Source: Tachypleus tridentatus (Eukaryota > Arthropoda > Merostomata > Xiphosura > Limulidae). From it: a DNA stretch of 64,000 nucleotides. The stretch covers positions 163,721,310-163,785,309 of the forward strand of contig NC_134837.1 of assembly GCF_004210375.1 (NCBI RefSeq), written 5' to 3'. This document shows, one piece after another, positions 1-12,045 of this stretch; position 1 is the stretch's first letter, and every line of letters starts with the position of its first letter. The position numbers and the translations under genes were made by a program. Below the pieces are notes generated by a model that was not told the origin of the DNA, searched no databases, and worked only from the letters and a program-made list of their open reading frames with translations.

Positions 1-1473
1 GAAGTTTGACAAAATAACTGATGTTTCCAGTAGAGTAGCTTAATTCCACTTACATAATAGTGCTTCTCAACAACTACTGCCCTCTGTATGCACAAATCTT
101 CATTTGCAACTAGTCTTGTGCTTTCACTCACATTGATGTGTTTGCATGTGTTACATCTACATAGTTGGATGCAAAAGAGCATGCAACAATCCTCCTGGCA
201 CGGCTGACTCTTTAAACTCTAGAAACCAGTCTTCACTTCTGATTCCTGGATTTGAAGTGACGAATGTAGGGACCCTCCTCCCACTGTCGTGTAGATCAAG
301 ATGATTCATTTCAAGTACCACCTGGTTTTGGGCTGTAGTTGACCCACTACTCATAGTGTGCCATGCCCTAATCACTCTACACCATCAGCATGTGCAAGGT
401 TTTTTGGATGTCCATGGACTCTTTTTGAATGGTCCATGGTGGGATTGTGGTTTCAGAATTATAATGCTGAAATCAAAGGTTCAATTCCCCCTCGGTAGAC
501 ACAGCAAATAGCCCAAAGTGGCTTTACTATAACAAAATATACATAACATCTTTGAAGGGTATTGATCTAGGTAACTTTCCACCAGTACCTCCACCATTTC
601 AATATAAGATTCTAGCTATTATGTAGACAGAGGTAAGCTATCATATTGAAAATTAACACTCTTCTTGCACTGAAAATGTATTTTCTGTAGATGCCTCTAA
701 TCACACTTCCCACATGTCCTTCCCACTTTCGGTGTTTCCTTTAGGCCTAGTTTCTAAGTTAAAATTAGGGTTCACAGTATAAAGGATGTCAGCTGCACTA
801 GAACGGTGTGTTTCATGCTCAGTTGCATGCTACAATACAGCTTCAATGTATAAACACATGGATGTAGGTGGGGGCACAAGTCTATTGGTGAGCAAAACTT
901 TGTGCATGCAGAGAGATTTGCTGTTGAATAAACCTGTATGTAAGACGATGTAAGTTATCTGTTGCAAATATATTTTCAGTGTAGGAAAATGTTAACTTTA
1001 ATCTTTATATCAGTGAGAAAAAATTATGTCTAATTGATAGAATATTAAAAATGTGGTTTGGTATAGTGTACATATAAAGTAGAAAATATAAAATGTGAAA
1101 ATCTGTTACATAAAATTAAATATTTGTTACACATAAATAAATAAATTTAAGTGTTACAGTTATGAAACTGGTAGTTATTTGTTTTGTTTGAAAATAAAAT
1201 AATGTATTTATTAACACATTGGCTCCTACATGCCTCACTGGCAAGTCATGTTCTGTTTTCTTTTTAAAAAGCCATTTATTGGCTGGGACACAGTGGCTAC
1301 ATATACACTCTTCCTAAAAAAAAAGTAATTGTAAAATGACCAGTGGAACCCTAGAAAATATTGGCAAAGTAGGCTTAGGAGTCAACGTGTTAAATTCTGC
1401 TGAATAATGTTTAAGTGTTTCTTGATTTCATGTTTAATGTTAATTGTTTTAACTGTTCTTTTTATTTCTCAGG
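1..1473 (+). other. Last intron of the WD40-like gene
   Basis: No coding exon is visible here. The stretch holds one decayed family-2 SINE (443-530) and AT-rich DNA. A minus-strand open frame at 157-375 has no splice context or family resemblance and was not accepted as a gene. Confidence 0.4.
443..530 (+). mobile_element. SINE family 2, decayed copy
   Basis: The box-B-like segment GGTTCAATTCC is followed by CTCGGTAGACACAGCAAATAG and a tail GTGGCTTTACTATAAC. These match the 120-bp family-2 unit defined at 9631-9750. The 5' head is poorly preserved. Confidence 0.6.
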
Positions 1474-1569
1474 TGTTAGTTAATTCTGTGACAGTAAGTG
1501 AAGATGGACAATTTTTGATTGCATGTACCAGCAAGAATTTAGTTTGTTTATGGAAGGCTGTGAAATAAT
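1474..1569 (+). CDS. Last coding exon of a WD40-repeat-like protein (partial gene)
   Basis: The exon follows a pyrimidine-rich tract ending in CAG at 1471-1473 and reads 31 residues to a TAA stop. The peptide begins VLVNSVTVSEDGQF and ends NLVCLWKAVK. This has the shape of a closing WD40 blade: a hydrophobic strand, S-x-D-G-x-x-L/I-x-x-x, then a strand ending in L-W-K. The rest of the gene lies left of the window, and positions 1-1473 are its last intron. An AATAAA follows 21 bp after the stop, which supports a genuine 3' end. The family call rests on one blade, so the specific protein cannot be named; any beta-propeller protein is possible. Confidence 0.6.
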
Positions 1570-1590
1570 ACTCATTCACACTAGTTTATC

Positions 1591-1596
1591 AATAAA
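1591..1596 (+). terminator. Poly(A) signal of the WD40-like gene
   Basis: This is a canonical AATAAA 21 bp after the stop codon, followed by a T/G-rich stretch from about 1620. It is the first such signal after the stop and fits the 3' end of the exon at 1474-1569. Confidence 0.55.
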
Positions 1597-2099
1597 CTGA
1601 TATTATAGAAGATACATTGTGACAGTTTGTTTTTTAATGATTTTAAGATAATTTTTTATGTTCAGAACATAACTTTCAATATTGTTATGTAAATATATTT
1701 CTATATATAAATATATATATAAAACGAGTAATAATTTTACTTATTGAAGTTTTTTACATATAAAGATATTTGTTGAAATAGACTTAATATTACAAGATTT
1801 TGTAACTATTGCATAAAATAAATTCATTTACAGAAGGTTATTATTTCTGTGGGTTATTTTTTTTGTCCAAATATAGTTAATTTTGGTTTGTAAATCAAAC
1901 TCTAGAAGCTGTGACATATAAATGATAAGCACATACTTAGATTGAAAGCACAAAAAAATTAAATGGTGGTTGCTTTATTTCTATAAGTCACTACCTTAAG
2001 GTATTTCATGGATGCATTGTTTCCGAGTACATTTTTGAGAAGAAAAATTCAATAACTATGAGATCAAATTAACTTGTTATGTGATAATTACAAGTATGT

Positions 2100-2760
2100 A
2101 TTAAAGTTTAAGGTAGAAAAATAGCACGATAGGAGGAAGGGGGAATCAAATTTTCATTTGTTGTGTTTGTACTGTGGAAAGGCAACGCATCAAGTGAAAA
2201 AGAAAATCTAGCTGGTAAGAAGAACATGACTTCTCTGTATGAGAAAAAAAAATGTGTATAATTTGAAAAGGAGGCTCATTTGTATATGTAAATACTATAG
2301 AAGTATAAAATAAAATAAATCTGGCAGGGGGAAAAGGGAAGAGTGAAAGAAAATAAATCTAGAAGGGAAAAAGAGGATCAAATGTTCTTTGTGTGTGATG
2401 GGTGTATTGTGGGAAGGGTAGTAAACACAATAAGGGGGGGCATAAGTTTAGAAGGATAGATTATCAGGTATTTATTGTGGGAAGGTAAAATAGAACTAAT
2501 AAGCATGGATGGGTGGATCATTTTCTCATGTACTGTAGGAGGTTAGAGCAAAAGAGGATAAAATCTGTATTGGAAAGAGAGGATCAAACCACTGTTTGTC
2601 ACATGTCATGACAACTAGAGTGAATAGGATAAATATAACAAGGGAAGGGGTAGTCAAACCTTTCTTTCTTAAGATTCTTCTGCAATAGAAAGATTAAAGT
2701 GGAAAGCTTCAATAGATATGTAGTGATTAAACCAGTGTCATAAATTCTGCAGGCAATTAA
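2100..2760. repeat. Purine-rich, decayed tandem repeat tract
   Basis: On the + strand this is an A/G-rich tract. Phrases such as GAGGATCAAA, TGTGGGAAGG and GGGGAATCAAA recur at irregular intervals of roughly 80-110 bp. This looks like an old tandem array that has drifted. No open frame of note lies in it. Unit length and copy number are by eye only. Confidence 0.35.
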
Positions 2761-4053
2761 TGTTAAAGAAAACATTTGTTAACCCTATTAGGACCACAAA
2801 TTACATTTTAAGTGTTGAGTACATATCAAATTTCCAAATGTGAATAGAAATAATAAGTTAACTATTTTTAATTCAAAAATATTTTATAATTGTTATTTCA
2901 TCATTTTGTAATATTTATTTAGTCTAATTCACAAAAATTGAAAAAGAATGTTCAAAATTTAATTTCTATGTGGCTTGAAGGAGTCTTTCCCACAAACTAC
3001 ATACCTTATATTCATTTTTTGTATTTGCTTTCCTAAGGCAAATGTTTATATTTGCTAAAACTAACTTTTCTTCAGGTTATCTATCTTGTTTTTTAAGGCA
3101 TGATTCATCATTTCTTTTTGAGTTTTTATTATCATATACTTCCATTCCAATTTTTTTATGGTGTCATAACATGTAGTTTTAACACTTGCTAATAAAGTAC
3201 AACTCTGAAATTAGTTACAGGCAGAGTTTAAGTACCAATGGATAGTGTTTATGTTGAAGTAGAGTGAATAAAGTGTTATGAACAAATATTTATGATTTTA
3301 TAAACAGTAAGTAGATAGAGCTTTTACAGAGTCGGGAAAAAAAGGAATATAATGGGAAGTTAACTTACAAACAAGACATATAGCTGTGATTTTTGGTTTT
3401 AGTTTCTTTAGATGTTAGTTTCATTTGTGAAAAATATTTCATGTTAAAGTTGTATCTGTTTGAAAGGTACAAAAATAATCTTTAATGAAAAGACAGTTTA
3501 TATTTAGGTAGGTTTTGTGAGTACAATGGGTTTGAATTCTTATTTACTGAATATTATTGTTAATCTTATCATATTTAAACAACATAGTCAAGAAAATAAC
3601 TTACCTAGATTTATTAGACAAATTTATTTCAACCAAGAATATTGTTAGCAAAATATATTGTTACTTAGACTGATAAAGATAATTATCTGGGTCAGTGATA
3701 AGTGTTTGTCAGTTTTGCTTCTGCTTTTTACATTTTATAACTGGAAGTGGTGACTACTACAATTGGCAATATAATGTATCAAAAGAAATATCTTAAATAT
3801 CAATCAATCTGAAACTGACTGGATATATATGAAATAGAACTTTGTAATCAACAATTAAAAAAAAATTTGAATTCTGAGGTGAAAGGATTTTTATAAAATC
3901 GTATCTGACAAAAGTTTTGAAATTTCACCATGTAAAAAGATAGGAGAATAATTAAATCAAATAAAATTAATTTTTAAGTAAAAAGAGTTGTTTTTTAAGT
4001 TCATACTATTTCACTCGAAGTATTTTACTGTAAGAAAACAAAATAGAAATATC

Positions 4054-4300
4054 TGGGGCCTTGATATGGTCTGGTGGTTAGGATGCTCATTTCACAATCT
4101 GCAGGCCACGTATTCAAATCCCTATCACGAAATATCCTTGCCCTTTCAGACATGGGAGGCATTATAATATGCTACTGAATACCATTATTCATTAGTGAAA
4201 GAACAGACCATGCATTGGCAGTGGATGGTATTGACTAGCTTGCTTCCATCTAATGAGTCTAATCTATTGTTGCTAAATTTAGAACACCTAGTACAAATTC
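4054..4300 (+). mobile_element. SINE family 1, old copy
   Basis: The tRNA-like head (TCTGGTGGTTAGGATGCTC, then a degraded box B ATTCAAATCCC) is followed by GCCCTTTCAGACATGGGAGG and the CCATTATTCATTAGTGAAAG block. These are degraded equivalents of the family consensus. The copy is older than those at 19.5 or 28.5 kb. Confidence 0.65.
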
Positions 4301-4763
4301 CAACTGATTATAACCACTGCAGTATGGAAGGAGTTAAGGGAGAATAAATTATTGCTTGTTCATATTTTAGAAAATAAATACTTTATTGAGTTATTTTACA
4401 TTATTTATATGAAAATGAAATTAATTATAAATTACCTTCCACTTTAGGGTTTAGTTTCCTTTGCTATGGGGGGGGGTCTCAGTATAATTACATACAAATG
4501 TAGGTATTTCATACATTACAAAACAAAAACAAAATGATAAACTTAACATAGTTAGGCTAGCATATTAAATAAATACTTAAAAACAAATACTGTTTAAATT
4601 CAGTTGGTAATTATATAATTATTTATAAAAAATATTGTGATAAGATAGTGTAAAATAGGAAAAACATGTAATGGATCAAAACAAATTAAGGAAGGTATGT
4701 TGTGTGTTGATGAAAAAAGAAATCTGGAGAAATAAAAGTTTTAACTACTTTTTTCAATGTAGG

Positions 4764-5240
4764 TAGTTATAAAGCATGGAAACATATCTGTAGGGATGAT
4801 TAACCAACATTTATAGACATTTTTTTACAAGTCCAAGATAAGTGGCTGGTTGTACATTTACACCCTACAAATACTTTGTAGTTTTATGATAACCAATTCA
4901 GTAGTCAGCTTAAGTTCAGGTTAACTAAATTGAAGAATTCTTGGTTGAGAAACTTGAAGTAGAAGGGGTAAGATGGGGGAGTGGGAGGTGTATGGAAGAA
5001 TAGGTGAAGCAGAAGGAGACTATGGTTTTGTTAAAAGAGCAACTACTTTTTAAAATTTGTTTAAGATTAATTGAAGTATATCACTGGTACTAAAGTGCTG
5101 CAGTTTTGCACAAGACAACTAGGGTGTGCAGATACAGTAAAGAGTATATTCAGTGATAAAATGACAAGTGGTATATAGTCCAAGATGGTGGCCTTTGGTA
5201 TTCCCAACTGAGATGAACACTCTCTGGAAAACCAAATATG
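4764..5240 (+). repeat. Dispersed segment B, copy 1
   Basis: The first 260 bp (TAGTTATAAAGCATGG to GAAGGAGACTAT) recur almost unchanged at 6326-6586. The part from 4817 onward recurs, more diverged, at 5636-6035. It probably belongs to an uncharacterised interspersed repeat, as no transposase, RT or tRNA head is visible. Confidence 0.75.
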
Positions 5241-5267
5241 TCATTAATTCATGCCTTGATTAGTTTG

Positions 5268-5633
5268 TCTTCCATGTCAAAGTAAACAGGATGTCAAGGA
5301 AGGACTTGCTTAAATCTGTATTTAGTTGCTTTTACTTAGGCATATGACCCACTATTATATTACCAACTGTGCTGATAAAAATACTAATCTGTAAAGTAAA
5401 TGAATTTTAGTATAAGCACTTATATATATTGATTTATACCACCTAAATTAAGTATTGCTTAAAACTGTTTTTTGCCACAAGTTACTCATATTTGTAAAGG
5501 TCTCCTATGTACACAAATGAATTTGTAAGTTGAAACTAGATTTCACATACAATTTTTTCATTCAAAGCTTTTGACTCCTTCATAAATAAGGTTTTTAGCT
5601 CATCACAAGTGAAAAATATTACTGGAAAACTTA
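5268..5633 (+). repeat. Dispersed segment A, copy 1
   Basis: This 366-bp segment, beginning CTTCCATGTCAAAGTAAACA, recurs at 8572-8945 in the same orientation with perhaps one difference in ten to fifteen bases. It sits directly between B copies 1 and 2, so A and B probably alternate in a larger repeat. Confidence 0.75.
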
Positions 5634-5635
5634 AA

Positions 5636-6035
5636 ACATTTTTTACATGTCCAGGATAAGGGGCTGGCTGATCATTTACACTCTACAAATACTTTGTAGT
5701 ATTATGATCTATTCTGTAGGTTTACTAAACTATGGTTGAAGGATTCTTGGTTTAAAAAGTTGAAGTAGAAGGGGTAAGATGAGTGATGGGAAGTGGATGT
5801 AAGAACAGGTGAAGCAGAAGAAACTATGGTTTTGTGAAAAAAAGCAACTGCTTTTTTTAAATTTGTTTAAGATTGATTAATGTATCACTGATGCTAAAGT
5901 GCTGCAGTTTTGCACAAAACAACTTGGAAGTACAGATACAGTGAAGAGTATCTTTAGTGATAAAGGTAACAAGTGATCTATAGCCTCTGATATTTTCAAC
6001 ACAGATGAACACCCTCTGAAGAACCAAATTTGTGT
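5636..6035 (+). repeat. Dispersed segment B, copy 2 (diverged)
   Basis: It aligns with 4817-5240 by eye. Shared landmarks are CTACAAATACTTTGTAGT, GAAGTAGAAGGGGTAAGATG, GTGCTGCAGTTTTGCACAA and CAGATGAACAC. It lacks the first 50 bp of copy 1. Confidence 0.7.
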
Positions 6036-6325
6036 ATATACAAATAAGTTTGAGAACATTCATACATAAGAATCGTAATTTAATTAATTAGTTAATATGT
6101 TTCATCCAGATGACTGCATATCAGGGTTAATTTGAGAAATTCCAATATGGTAAAATGTGTCTGACAAGACACAATCCTGACCGGTCAAAACTGGGTTTCG
6201 AGTAGCTCCAGCCAGCTGTTCAGTGGTCTCAGAAATGTCCTCTCTGACTCTCTCAGTACAAGTACATAGTAGGTTTCCAGTTTCTGAGGCTTCAATTTGC
6301 ATTCATTTTGAAATCTATGTTTAGT

Positions 6326-6586
6326 TAGTTATAAAGCATGGAAACATATCTGTAGGGATGATTAACCAACATTTATAGACATTTTTTTTACAAGTCCAAG
6401 ATAAGTGGCCGGTTGTACATTTACACCCTACAAATACTTTGTAGTTTTATGATGACCAATTCAGTAGTCAGCTTGAGTTCAGGTTAACTAAATTGAAGAA
6501 TTCTTGGTTGAGAAACTTGAAGTAGAAGGGGTAAGATGGGGGAGTGGGAAGTGTATGGAAGAATAGGTGAAGCAGAAGGAGACTAT
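6326..6586 (+). repeat. Dispersed segment B, copy 3 (truncated)
   Basis: It is near-identical to 4764-5023 and stops abruptly at GAAGGAGACTAT. Its high identity to copy 1, against the lower identity of copy 2, points to a later duplication. Confidence 0.75.
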
Positions 6587-8571
6587 ATGAGTATTTGAAT
6601 TAAACTCAAGAATTCCTAACACTTTTATCCCCATGAAAATCTTTAGTGCCAAGTATGCTAAAAAAGATGAATTATTGGGCTTTAAAATATTTGATATGTT
6701 TTTTGTGGAATTAACTCATAACTTTCAATAAACAAATTGTTATCAGTGGATAAGTGTCATATCAGATGTCTCTAATTAGGCTATAGATGGGTGATATACA
6801 TTTGGAAGTAGAAGTAAACAAACTTCCACTTAAATAATTTAGAAACAGTACACACACTTCAGCAATATGATAACGTTTGAACTTTAGGACTTCCAAAAAC
6901 GGAATGGAGAGAAAAAAATGTGGAGGATATAACATTGCATGACCAATCAGAAAATTAAAAATGTGATAATGTTATACAATGAAATGCATCTCTTATATTT
7001 ATTGTTATTAATTTATTGGTTCTTTACACTATGGCAGCATTCTCATCTGGTGCTGCAAGAGTTTAGCATGTTTAGGCTCAATCAAGTCATTCTACATAAA
7101 TTCTGCATTTCTAGCAGTATAATCTTTTCTGGAGTGGTGTTTCTGCTGCCTTTTAATAAAACTGTACAAGTCATGCTGCATTAAAATAGCATGGTAGGTA
7201 ATGCATGCACAGAATTTCAATGTCAACAAGGTAAAGTTAGAAGCTTTGCTTGTTTTGTTACTTTACAAGCTAAGAAGTCGAAAAGTTTTTATGATGCTGT
7301 TATAGAAGAATTAGTAAAGAATGATCATCAGATGGAGTTCATCTACAAATAGGATGAGGAAATCTGTTCTTTATATATTTTTTTTTTATTTTAATGTTTA
7401 GAATATATTCTTTTCTTTGTATTATGCATTAGGAGTTTAAACATTACTCCTTGTGTCTTACTTTTTTATAAGTTACATATGAAACATAATCCTGCATTTT
7501 CATCATTTTATGAAAATCATAATTTTAGAATCCTATTCATTAAAACTAATAGTCTGTAACTAATACCAACTAATGACCGAAGTCTTGCCATGGTTCACTG
7601 AAACCTTCCCATCACTATGTGGCATTTCTTTAATTGCCATGTATTCTTAAAATATTTCCTTTGTTGCATTCAACATAATTCTACATTACATAATTTATGT
7701 ATTAATATATTGAGATAGAGAATTAATCATTGCAACTTGTGCATTAAAACAGTAATCCACATTTCCTCTTACACCTTTGAATCCATATTACAGTAAAAAA
7801 TATTCACACAGTAAATAATTAGATATTTTGGAAAAGCTGCAGAAATCACAGCATATTTTTATTATGCAATATTACCGAAAATTCATTTAGTAAAATCCAA
7901 TCTAAAGCTATGTAGTGTATTATTTTATTTTGTATCAGAAGGACATCCACAAATACCTTAAATATACATAAACCTGATTAAGCCTTGTAATTATGTGTAT
8001 GTATATAGTTGAACAATTATTACAAAAAGTGGACTACTAGTTAACAAAAGCAAACATGCTACATGTAAACTAGAACAAAATCCTTCAACCAAGGATTAAT
8101 ACTTTATTTCTACATAAAATACAGGAAAAGTAAGTTTTGTCTTATTTACTATAATAAAAATAAGAATGCACTCATTTATAAAGTATACTAAATATTTGGT
8201 TGTAAGCTTGGCATAATACATGTAGTTAAACTAGTCTGTATATATTAAGTTGACATGAAATGTTCTAACACGTGAAAAATGTTGTTAGTAATGTATTTTT
8301 TCTTGCAGCCTTTTGTACTTGCATGTTTCCAGCTATGTTGTCTCTAGTTCAACAACTTTTAGCCATGATTATACACAGTTCATGTTACAGTATAAAAAAT
8401 ATGATAGTTATTGATCATAAGATGGTTTTACTTTAAAGCTAATGTCAGCATTTAGCTTGAGTGCATAATAAGAGAAAGTCTCAGTGTCACAGTACTGCTC
8501 AGGTTAATCCAAAGATTTTGTTTACAGTCAACTATGGTATATTAGGTAGTTGGGGATCTTGGTTACTTTGC
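6587..8571. other. AT-rich intergenic stretch, no gene seen
   Basis: I read both strands and found only short open frames of AT-rich composition, such as 6939-7184 (+). None has a recognisable motif, splice context or family resemblance. Confidence 0.4.
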
Positions 8572-8945
8572 CTTCCATGTCAAAGTAAACAGGATGTCAA
8601 GAAAGGACTTGCTTAAATCTGTATTTGGTTGCTTTTACTTAGCAGATATGACCCACTATTATATTACTGACTGTGCTTATAAAAATAATAATCTGTAAAA
8701 TAAAGGAATTTCAGTATAAGTACTTGGAAATATATATTGATTTCTACTACAAAAGTTAGTTAAGTATAGCTTAAAACTGTTCTTTGCCATAAGTTGCTCA
8801 TATTTAGAGAGGTCTTTATGTACACAAATTAATTTGTAAGTTGAAACTAGATTTTGCATACAATATTTTCATTCAAAGCTTCTGACTCCTTCATAAATAA
8901 GGTTTTTAGCTTGTCACAAGTGAAAAATATCACTGGAGAACTTAG
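8572..8945 (+). repeat. Dispersed segment A, copy 2
   Basis: This is a direct copy of 5268-5633, found 3.3 kb away without a B segment beside it. That shows A can occur on its own. Confidence 0.7.
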
Positions 8946-9616
8946 TGGTGAAAATTTTGAAATCTATAACATTTAATTGTTCTTTTACAGTTAATAGAAA
9001 ATTGTATGTTAGTTTTGATTTCACATTAACACATCTTATCTGAGAGTGTGTGGTATACCCTGAAACAATGTGCCACACAAAAACAACTAATGCCATATTT
9101 TGACTTTACAACTCATGTTCAGGAAGGTTTATTTTTTCTTTCAGAAAACCAAGTCAGACATTTTTCTAAGACGGTGCTGAATGAATCATGAAAGATGGGT
9201 TTTTAAAGAATCTCCTGCTACACTAAATAAGATATTTAAAATTATATTGCACTTTAAGTTTAAAGAACAAATATTTAAATATCTGCATAAGCATTTTTAA
9301 TGTACATTTTAACTTTTGCAATACTTGCAAATATTATAAAAAGAAAAACTCAGCTTATTTCAACATACATGTTAAAACATTTGAAAAATTCTGTTACTTC
9401 CAGATGTAAATTAATGTATTTAAGTTCGTCTCAAACACTTGGTTGTTTTCATACATTTGTCAGGTCAAGCAGACCTCTACAGATATTACAAATGACAAAA
9501 TACATAATCATCCATTTTAAATTTACTTGGCATAGTATTATAAATACAGTTAGGCCTTCCTTTTGAAATCTGACCAATAAACTATCATATTTTAGGATGT
9601 GAATAGGCACACCAAT

Positions 9617-9764
9617 AATCCTTTAATCAAAGTCCCATGCTGACACAGTGGTAAGTTTATGAATTTACAATGCTAAAATTGGAGGTTTGTTCCCCTCAGT
9701 GGACTCAGAAGATAGCCCGATGTGGCTTTGCTATAAGAAAACAACCAAACAATCCTTTAATCAA
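9617..9764 (+). mobile_element. SINE family 2, full length with target-site duplication
   Basis: The 120-bp body 9631-9750 is bracketed by identical 14-bp repeats AATCCTTTAATCAA at 9617-9630 and 9751-9764, so this copy defines the unit. It reads box A (GACACAGTGGTAAG), an anticodon-arm-like part (TTTACAATGCTAAAA), a degraded box B (GGTTTGTTCCCC), then GGACTCAGAAGATAGCCC and the tail GTGGCTTTGCTATAAGAAAA. Confidence 0.85.
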
Positions 9765-9769
9765 GAAGT

Positions 9770-11856
9770 CAGGTTTGTTTGGTTTCTCTTCAGAGTGGTT
9801 CTGTAATATTCAAATTTTTATATTCTTCAGCTTTCTGGGATTGTTGCAATAATTTTTCTGTATTGAAATGCGTTTTTTATATTTATTACGAATAGAATAA
9901 ACTGTTAAGTTTTGATACTTGTAGAAGATCCATGGTTTGTTGGTCATTTGTTGCAGTAATATGACCATCATTCTCTGGGCACACATATCATCTTGCCTTC
10001 AGTGGCCATACTTTAAAGTACGTTGCTCAGTAAATCTGTTTTAACTAACTTATTTTCAGCTTGGGGGTGCCAGTGGCTTAGTTGAGCTGCTGGTTACTCG
10101 TAGGATTATGTTCATCTGATGGATTGTGGTGATTTGATGGCATACTGTCAACTTGAGTTGTTGGCATTTTGGCAATGCTGTAGATGGTCCCATGTCTTAC
10201 TCTGAAATTTCAATTGTCTTTGTGCATCATGTCAAAGAACAAATAAACATCCACTATTGTAAATTTGGTTTAAGTTTATGCTTTTTCCTTATACTTAGCT
10301 TCAACGTCGACTGGGTTCTGGACTTTAAACGATTTCTTCTGCTTTGACTTTCTGTGTCATGTGAATGGGTACTTTTCTCAACCGACGGTTTTTCCTTCGC
10401 AAGTAGTAAGTATAACAAGTCTTATGATGAAGTGGGAGGCATTATATCAATTAGTTTACTACGGTTTTCAAGCTCAAGGCAAGAGTTCATCTCAGTTCTA
10501 ACGTCTTGTTGTCCCTATTTGTAATTGATGTCGAGAATAACATAAATAGTTGGATTATCTGTACCTTATCAATTTTTTAGTTATAGCATTTAACATCCAG
10601 TGACTCGTATTTGGCCTTATTTTAGTTGTTCACCATTTATAGAATTTCTTATCTTTAATAATAGTGTGATTATTTTGGCTTTTAACAGCTAACGTCACTC
10701 GTCTCTTTACTATCACACTCTTGTGTTTAGTTTCAGAGCTTCTAGAGTTAAATGTACACTTCTTGTTTTAGTTGCTCTAGTTCCACAGTTTCAAATTATT
10801 TAACCATCGACATACTTTTATTTCACATACTTTCGTTTTATTGAAGTATATTACTGTAAACGAGTTCCTAATTTCCTTCTTCTAAATCAAGTTGTTTATT
10901 ATGAATATTGAGTCTACACAAGAGAAACCAGTTTTTTCACACCTGTGGACTTTATCCCCACTGAGTACTTTTCTCCGTTGCTGACTGGTCAGAATTCCCC
11001 ATTTTCGTTGTAAACCTAAAAGAAAATTTAGTATTTTATCAAGAAACAAATTTATATACAAGAATCTGATTTCTTGCCGTTTGTTAAGTAAACACACCAG
11101 CCAAGTTTCTTTATTCAAAGGAACTTAGCGTGGCCTAGTCGTTAATTGCCAAACTGTGAATCGAAGAGAAAGTGGCTCACGCTCTGTTTCCGACAAAATG
11201 CACTAGCGACTTTGGAATCGTGGACACATTAAAAGAACGACAAGTATTATGTCACGAAACAAATATTTGAATTGTAAACCCTTGTTCATTTTTCTTATTT
11301 GTTTCTCAACTTGGTTATTTATTACAAAAATAAAGTGTAGCTCTTGTTAGAACAAAAACGATGCAAGTTGCATGGCTCTGGAACTAAATGATCTTTGTAG
11401 AAGCCCATGTCACTCATTTTTTTTTAATTAACAAAATCCATATTATATTTAATAACCCTAAATCTAGTAAAATATTACTATTCTGTATAAAAAATGGAAT
11501 TGGTCCAAAGCGAACTTCCACAAATATTACCTTGAGAGCAAATGTTTTAACTGAGATAAACATCATACAACATAACATTTTAAAGATTAAAAAAATAAAC
11601 ATTATTTGTTTTATAACAGAACATTTAAAAGTATTTTACATTTGAGTAATTTCTAAGTTACCTTCATAGGTTACTAAACCATTTATTGTCATGACTCTTT
11701 TGTAAAAGTTTATATTATTCTGCAAAGCTAACTGAAGTTACACTAACTTCCATTTTGTGCACACGTAACTTACTTTACACAAAATACAAGCTTTTAATCC
11801 ACATAAATAATTAGCATTAGCTTCCAATACACGATCTGTAAAAATAAGTAACTGAG
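9770..11856. other. Intergenic stretch, no gene seen
   Basis: I see no exon with family resemblance. Composition becomes richer in CpG from about 10,300 to 11,260, which may mark regulatory or older coding DNA. A minus-strand frame at 10,882-11,118 is discussed among the rejected items. Confidence 0.35.
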
Positions 11857-12045
11857 AGGCTTGGCATGGTGAGGTGATTAGGGGTCTCGACTCGCAATCA
11901 ACCATACCATAAAACATGTTCTGCCGTGGAGGCGTTATTATGTTACGGTAAATCCCACTATTCGTTGGTAAAAGAATAGTTTAAGAGTTGGCGGTAGGTG
12001 ATGATGATTAGTGGTCTTCCCTGTAGTCTTACACAGCTGAATTAT
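11857..12045 (+). mobile_element. SINE family 1, old copy
   Basis: It has the head TTGGCATGGTGAGGTGATTA and the body blocks CGTGGAGGCGTTATTATG, CCCACTATTCGTTGGTAAAA and AGAGTTGGCGGTAGGTGATG. The 3' tail is lost in AT-rich sequence, and box B is largely deleted. Confidence 0.75.

Noticed and set aside
157-375. Minus-strand 72-residue frame
   Set aside because: It has no splice signals, no known motif, and lies in the intron of the WD40-like gene. It may be repeat-derived.
10882-11118. Minus-strand frame with a possible splice acceptor and a MGNSDQ-type start
   Set aside because: The alternative ATG frame meets a stop before any good donor, and no family resemblance supports either reading.
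11388-11645. Overlapping AT-rich frames on both strands
   Set aside because: They have low-complexity composition (I, N, K, F), no motif and no splice context.
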